Part shown: piece by piece, positions 50,348 through 51,259 of the stretch
How the letters are laid out: each line of letters opens with the position of its first letter
Position numbering within the stretch: position 1 is the stretch's first letter
Notes under the pieces: model-generated
Told to the model about the DNA's origin: nothing
The model's database searches: none
What the model saw: only the letters and a program-made list of their open reading frames with translations
From: an uncultured bacterium
GTDB lineage: Bacteria > Actinomycetota > Aquicultoria > SKW223 > CALKMS01
DNA length: 51,259 nucleotides
Direction: 5' to 3'
Assembly: GCA_938091145.1 (NCBI GenBank)
Contig: CALKMS010000032.1
Span: forward strand, 1 to 51,259
Translations under genes and position numbers: made by a program

Positions 50348-51259
50348 ATGATTAAATTTGGAACTGATGGTTGGCGGGGAATAATAGCTGAAGACTTTAG
50401 TGTATTTAATCTGCAGAGGGTAGCTGCAGGTATTGCTCTTTATTTGAAGGAAGAAAACCTAAAAGATCCCGTTTTTATTGGATATGATACTCGCTTTCTT
50501 TCCGAAAGGTTTGCTCGAAAAGTTGCTGAAGTTTTTGCCTCTTATGGAATAAAAGCTCTTCTTGGAGACAGATTTTATCCAACACCGATAACCGCTTTTG
50601 CGGCTCGTTTTTTTAACCTTTCGGGAGCGGTTATGATCACTGCCAGTCATAATCCAAGTTATTATAATGGCGTGAAATTTATCCCTTCTTATGGTGGTCC
50701 CGCAAGTTTAGAGATAACTTCGAAAATTGAGAACCTAATTCCGGAAAAAGCAGAGGAGAGAGCCTTTAATGAAGGGTTAATAGAAGAGTTTAGCCCCTTT
50801 TCTGCTTATTTGGAGGAGATTAAAAAGATTATTGATTTTGAGTTGATTTCTCGAAGCAATTTAAAATTAGTTTTTAACCCTAACTATGGGGCTGCTATTG
50901 GGTTGTTCGAAAAAATTTTTTCAACCACCCCTCTTCATTTTTTAGTCATTAACAACTATCGCGACCCTTATTTTGGCGGAAGAAATCCTGATACTAACAC
51001 CGAAAACTTAAGACTGCTTTTAAAGACTGTCAGAGAAGAAAGTGCAGTCGCTGGTTTTTCGCTCGACGGGGACGCAGATCGGTTTGGGGTGGTGGAATCT
51101 CCTTTTTCAATATTTTCTACCAACGAGTTGCTCCCCATTCTTACTTATTATTTGCTCGAAGTTAAAGGATGGCGGGGGAACGTTGTGCGAACCGTTGCCA
51201 CTACTCACTTGCTTGACCGGATTGCCGAAAGATATGGTTTGGCTTTAGTGGAAACACCA
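50348..51259 (+). CDS. Phosphomannomutase/phosphoglucomutase, 3' end missing
   Basis: Alpha-D-phosphohexomutase converting hexose 6-phosphate to hexose 1-phosphate. The frame is open from the ATG at 50348 to the window end (304 codons). It starts IKFGTDGWRGIIAEDF, has the active phosphoserine loop ITASHNPSYYNGVKF (Ser100) and the metal loop DGDADRFG (about 239-246); only the C-terminal domain is missing. It starts 1 base after the preceding fused gene, so the two are translated together: this enzyme would supply the sugar 1-phosphate that the upstream nucleotidyltransferase activates. Mannose versus glucose specificity cannot be told from this part. Confidence 0.93.
   Translation, partial: MIKFGTDGWRGIIAEDFSVFNLQRVAAGIALYLKEENLKDPVFIGYDTRFLSERFARKVAEVFASYGIKALLGDRFYPTPITAFAARFFNLSGAVMITASHNPSYYNGVKFIPSYGGPASLEITSKIENLIPEKAEERAFNEGLIEEFSPFSAYLEEIKKIIDFELISRSNLKLVFNPNYGAAIGLFEKIFSTTPLHFLVINNYRDPYFGGRNPDTNTENLRLLLKTVREESAVAGFSLDGDADRFGVVESPFSIFSTNELLPILTYYLLEVKGWRGNVVRTVATTHLLDRIAERYGLALVETP

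Overview
This window is chromosomal DNA from an A+T-leaning bacterium. It is almost entirely housekeeping genes packed in operons, often with 1-20 base overlaps and many TTG or GTG starts. Gene order points to a Gram-positive-type (Terrabacteria) lineage. lysA-hom-thrC-thrB and pdxS-pdxT-yebC-ruvC-ruvA-ruvB are runs typical of Actinomycetota, and a 6S-like RNA between aspS and rarA recalls the Bacillus arrangement. My best guess is a deep-branching, low-G+C Actinomycetota relative; this is inference from synteny, not a phylogeny.

Layout. 1-2661: hisS (cut by the window start) and aspS. 2662-6784: a spacer, a strong 6S RNA candidate, a thioredoxin-fold lipoprotein, a zinc-ribbon membrane protein and a large lipoprotein with duplicated beta-rich modules. 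6787-10051: rarA, a CBS-domain protein and gatB. 10052-19001: an attenuator-like leader, then rimP-nusA-ylxR-infB-ylxP-rbfA-nrnA-truB-ribF, a membrane-anchored PstS-like protein and nth. 19050-26795: lysA-hom-thrC-thrB, a glycogen-debranching-type glycosidase and sppA. 26910-31224: pdxS-pdxT-yebC-ruvC-ruvA-ruvB. 31256-37919: a small EamA/SMR-like protein, queH, a DUF2905 protein, queA, ligA, a CPBP protease-like protein, gatC and gatA. 38003-40254 (minus): pabC and pabB. 40344-40646: rpsT, which overlaps holA tail to tail. 40591-46625 (minus): comEA-comEC, a NarL-type sensor kinase, a response regulator split by a frameshift, and holA. 46818-47240: tRNA-Pro(GGG) followed by an odd tRNA-derived hairpin element. 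47241-51259: a CDP-alcohol phosphatidyltransferase, a nucleotidyltransferase fused to a degenerate phosphomannomutase, and an intact phosphomannomutase cut by the window end.

How the genes work together. GatCAB (gatB at one locus, gatCA at another) with an AspRS of non-discriminating appearance suggests tRNA-dependent Asn and/or Gln formation. The central operon couples ribosome maturation, transcription elongation and translation initiation. The lysA/hom/thrC/thrB block makes lysine and threonine from aspartate, pdxST makes PLP, pabBC makes p-aminobenzoate for folate, and queA/queH act late in queuosine synthesis. comEA/comEC indicate DNA uptake, with a two-component system inserted in the same operon.

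I found no CRISPR array, prophage, insertion sequence or obvious defence system. The most unusual items are the tRNA-derived element at 46935-47013, a Cys/His finger at the C-terminus of NusA, the -1 frameshift splitting the competence-linked response regulator, the 6S RNA fused to the leader of a lipoprotein gene, and several promoters whose predicted start site coincides with the start codon (leaderless mRNAs).
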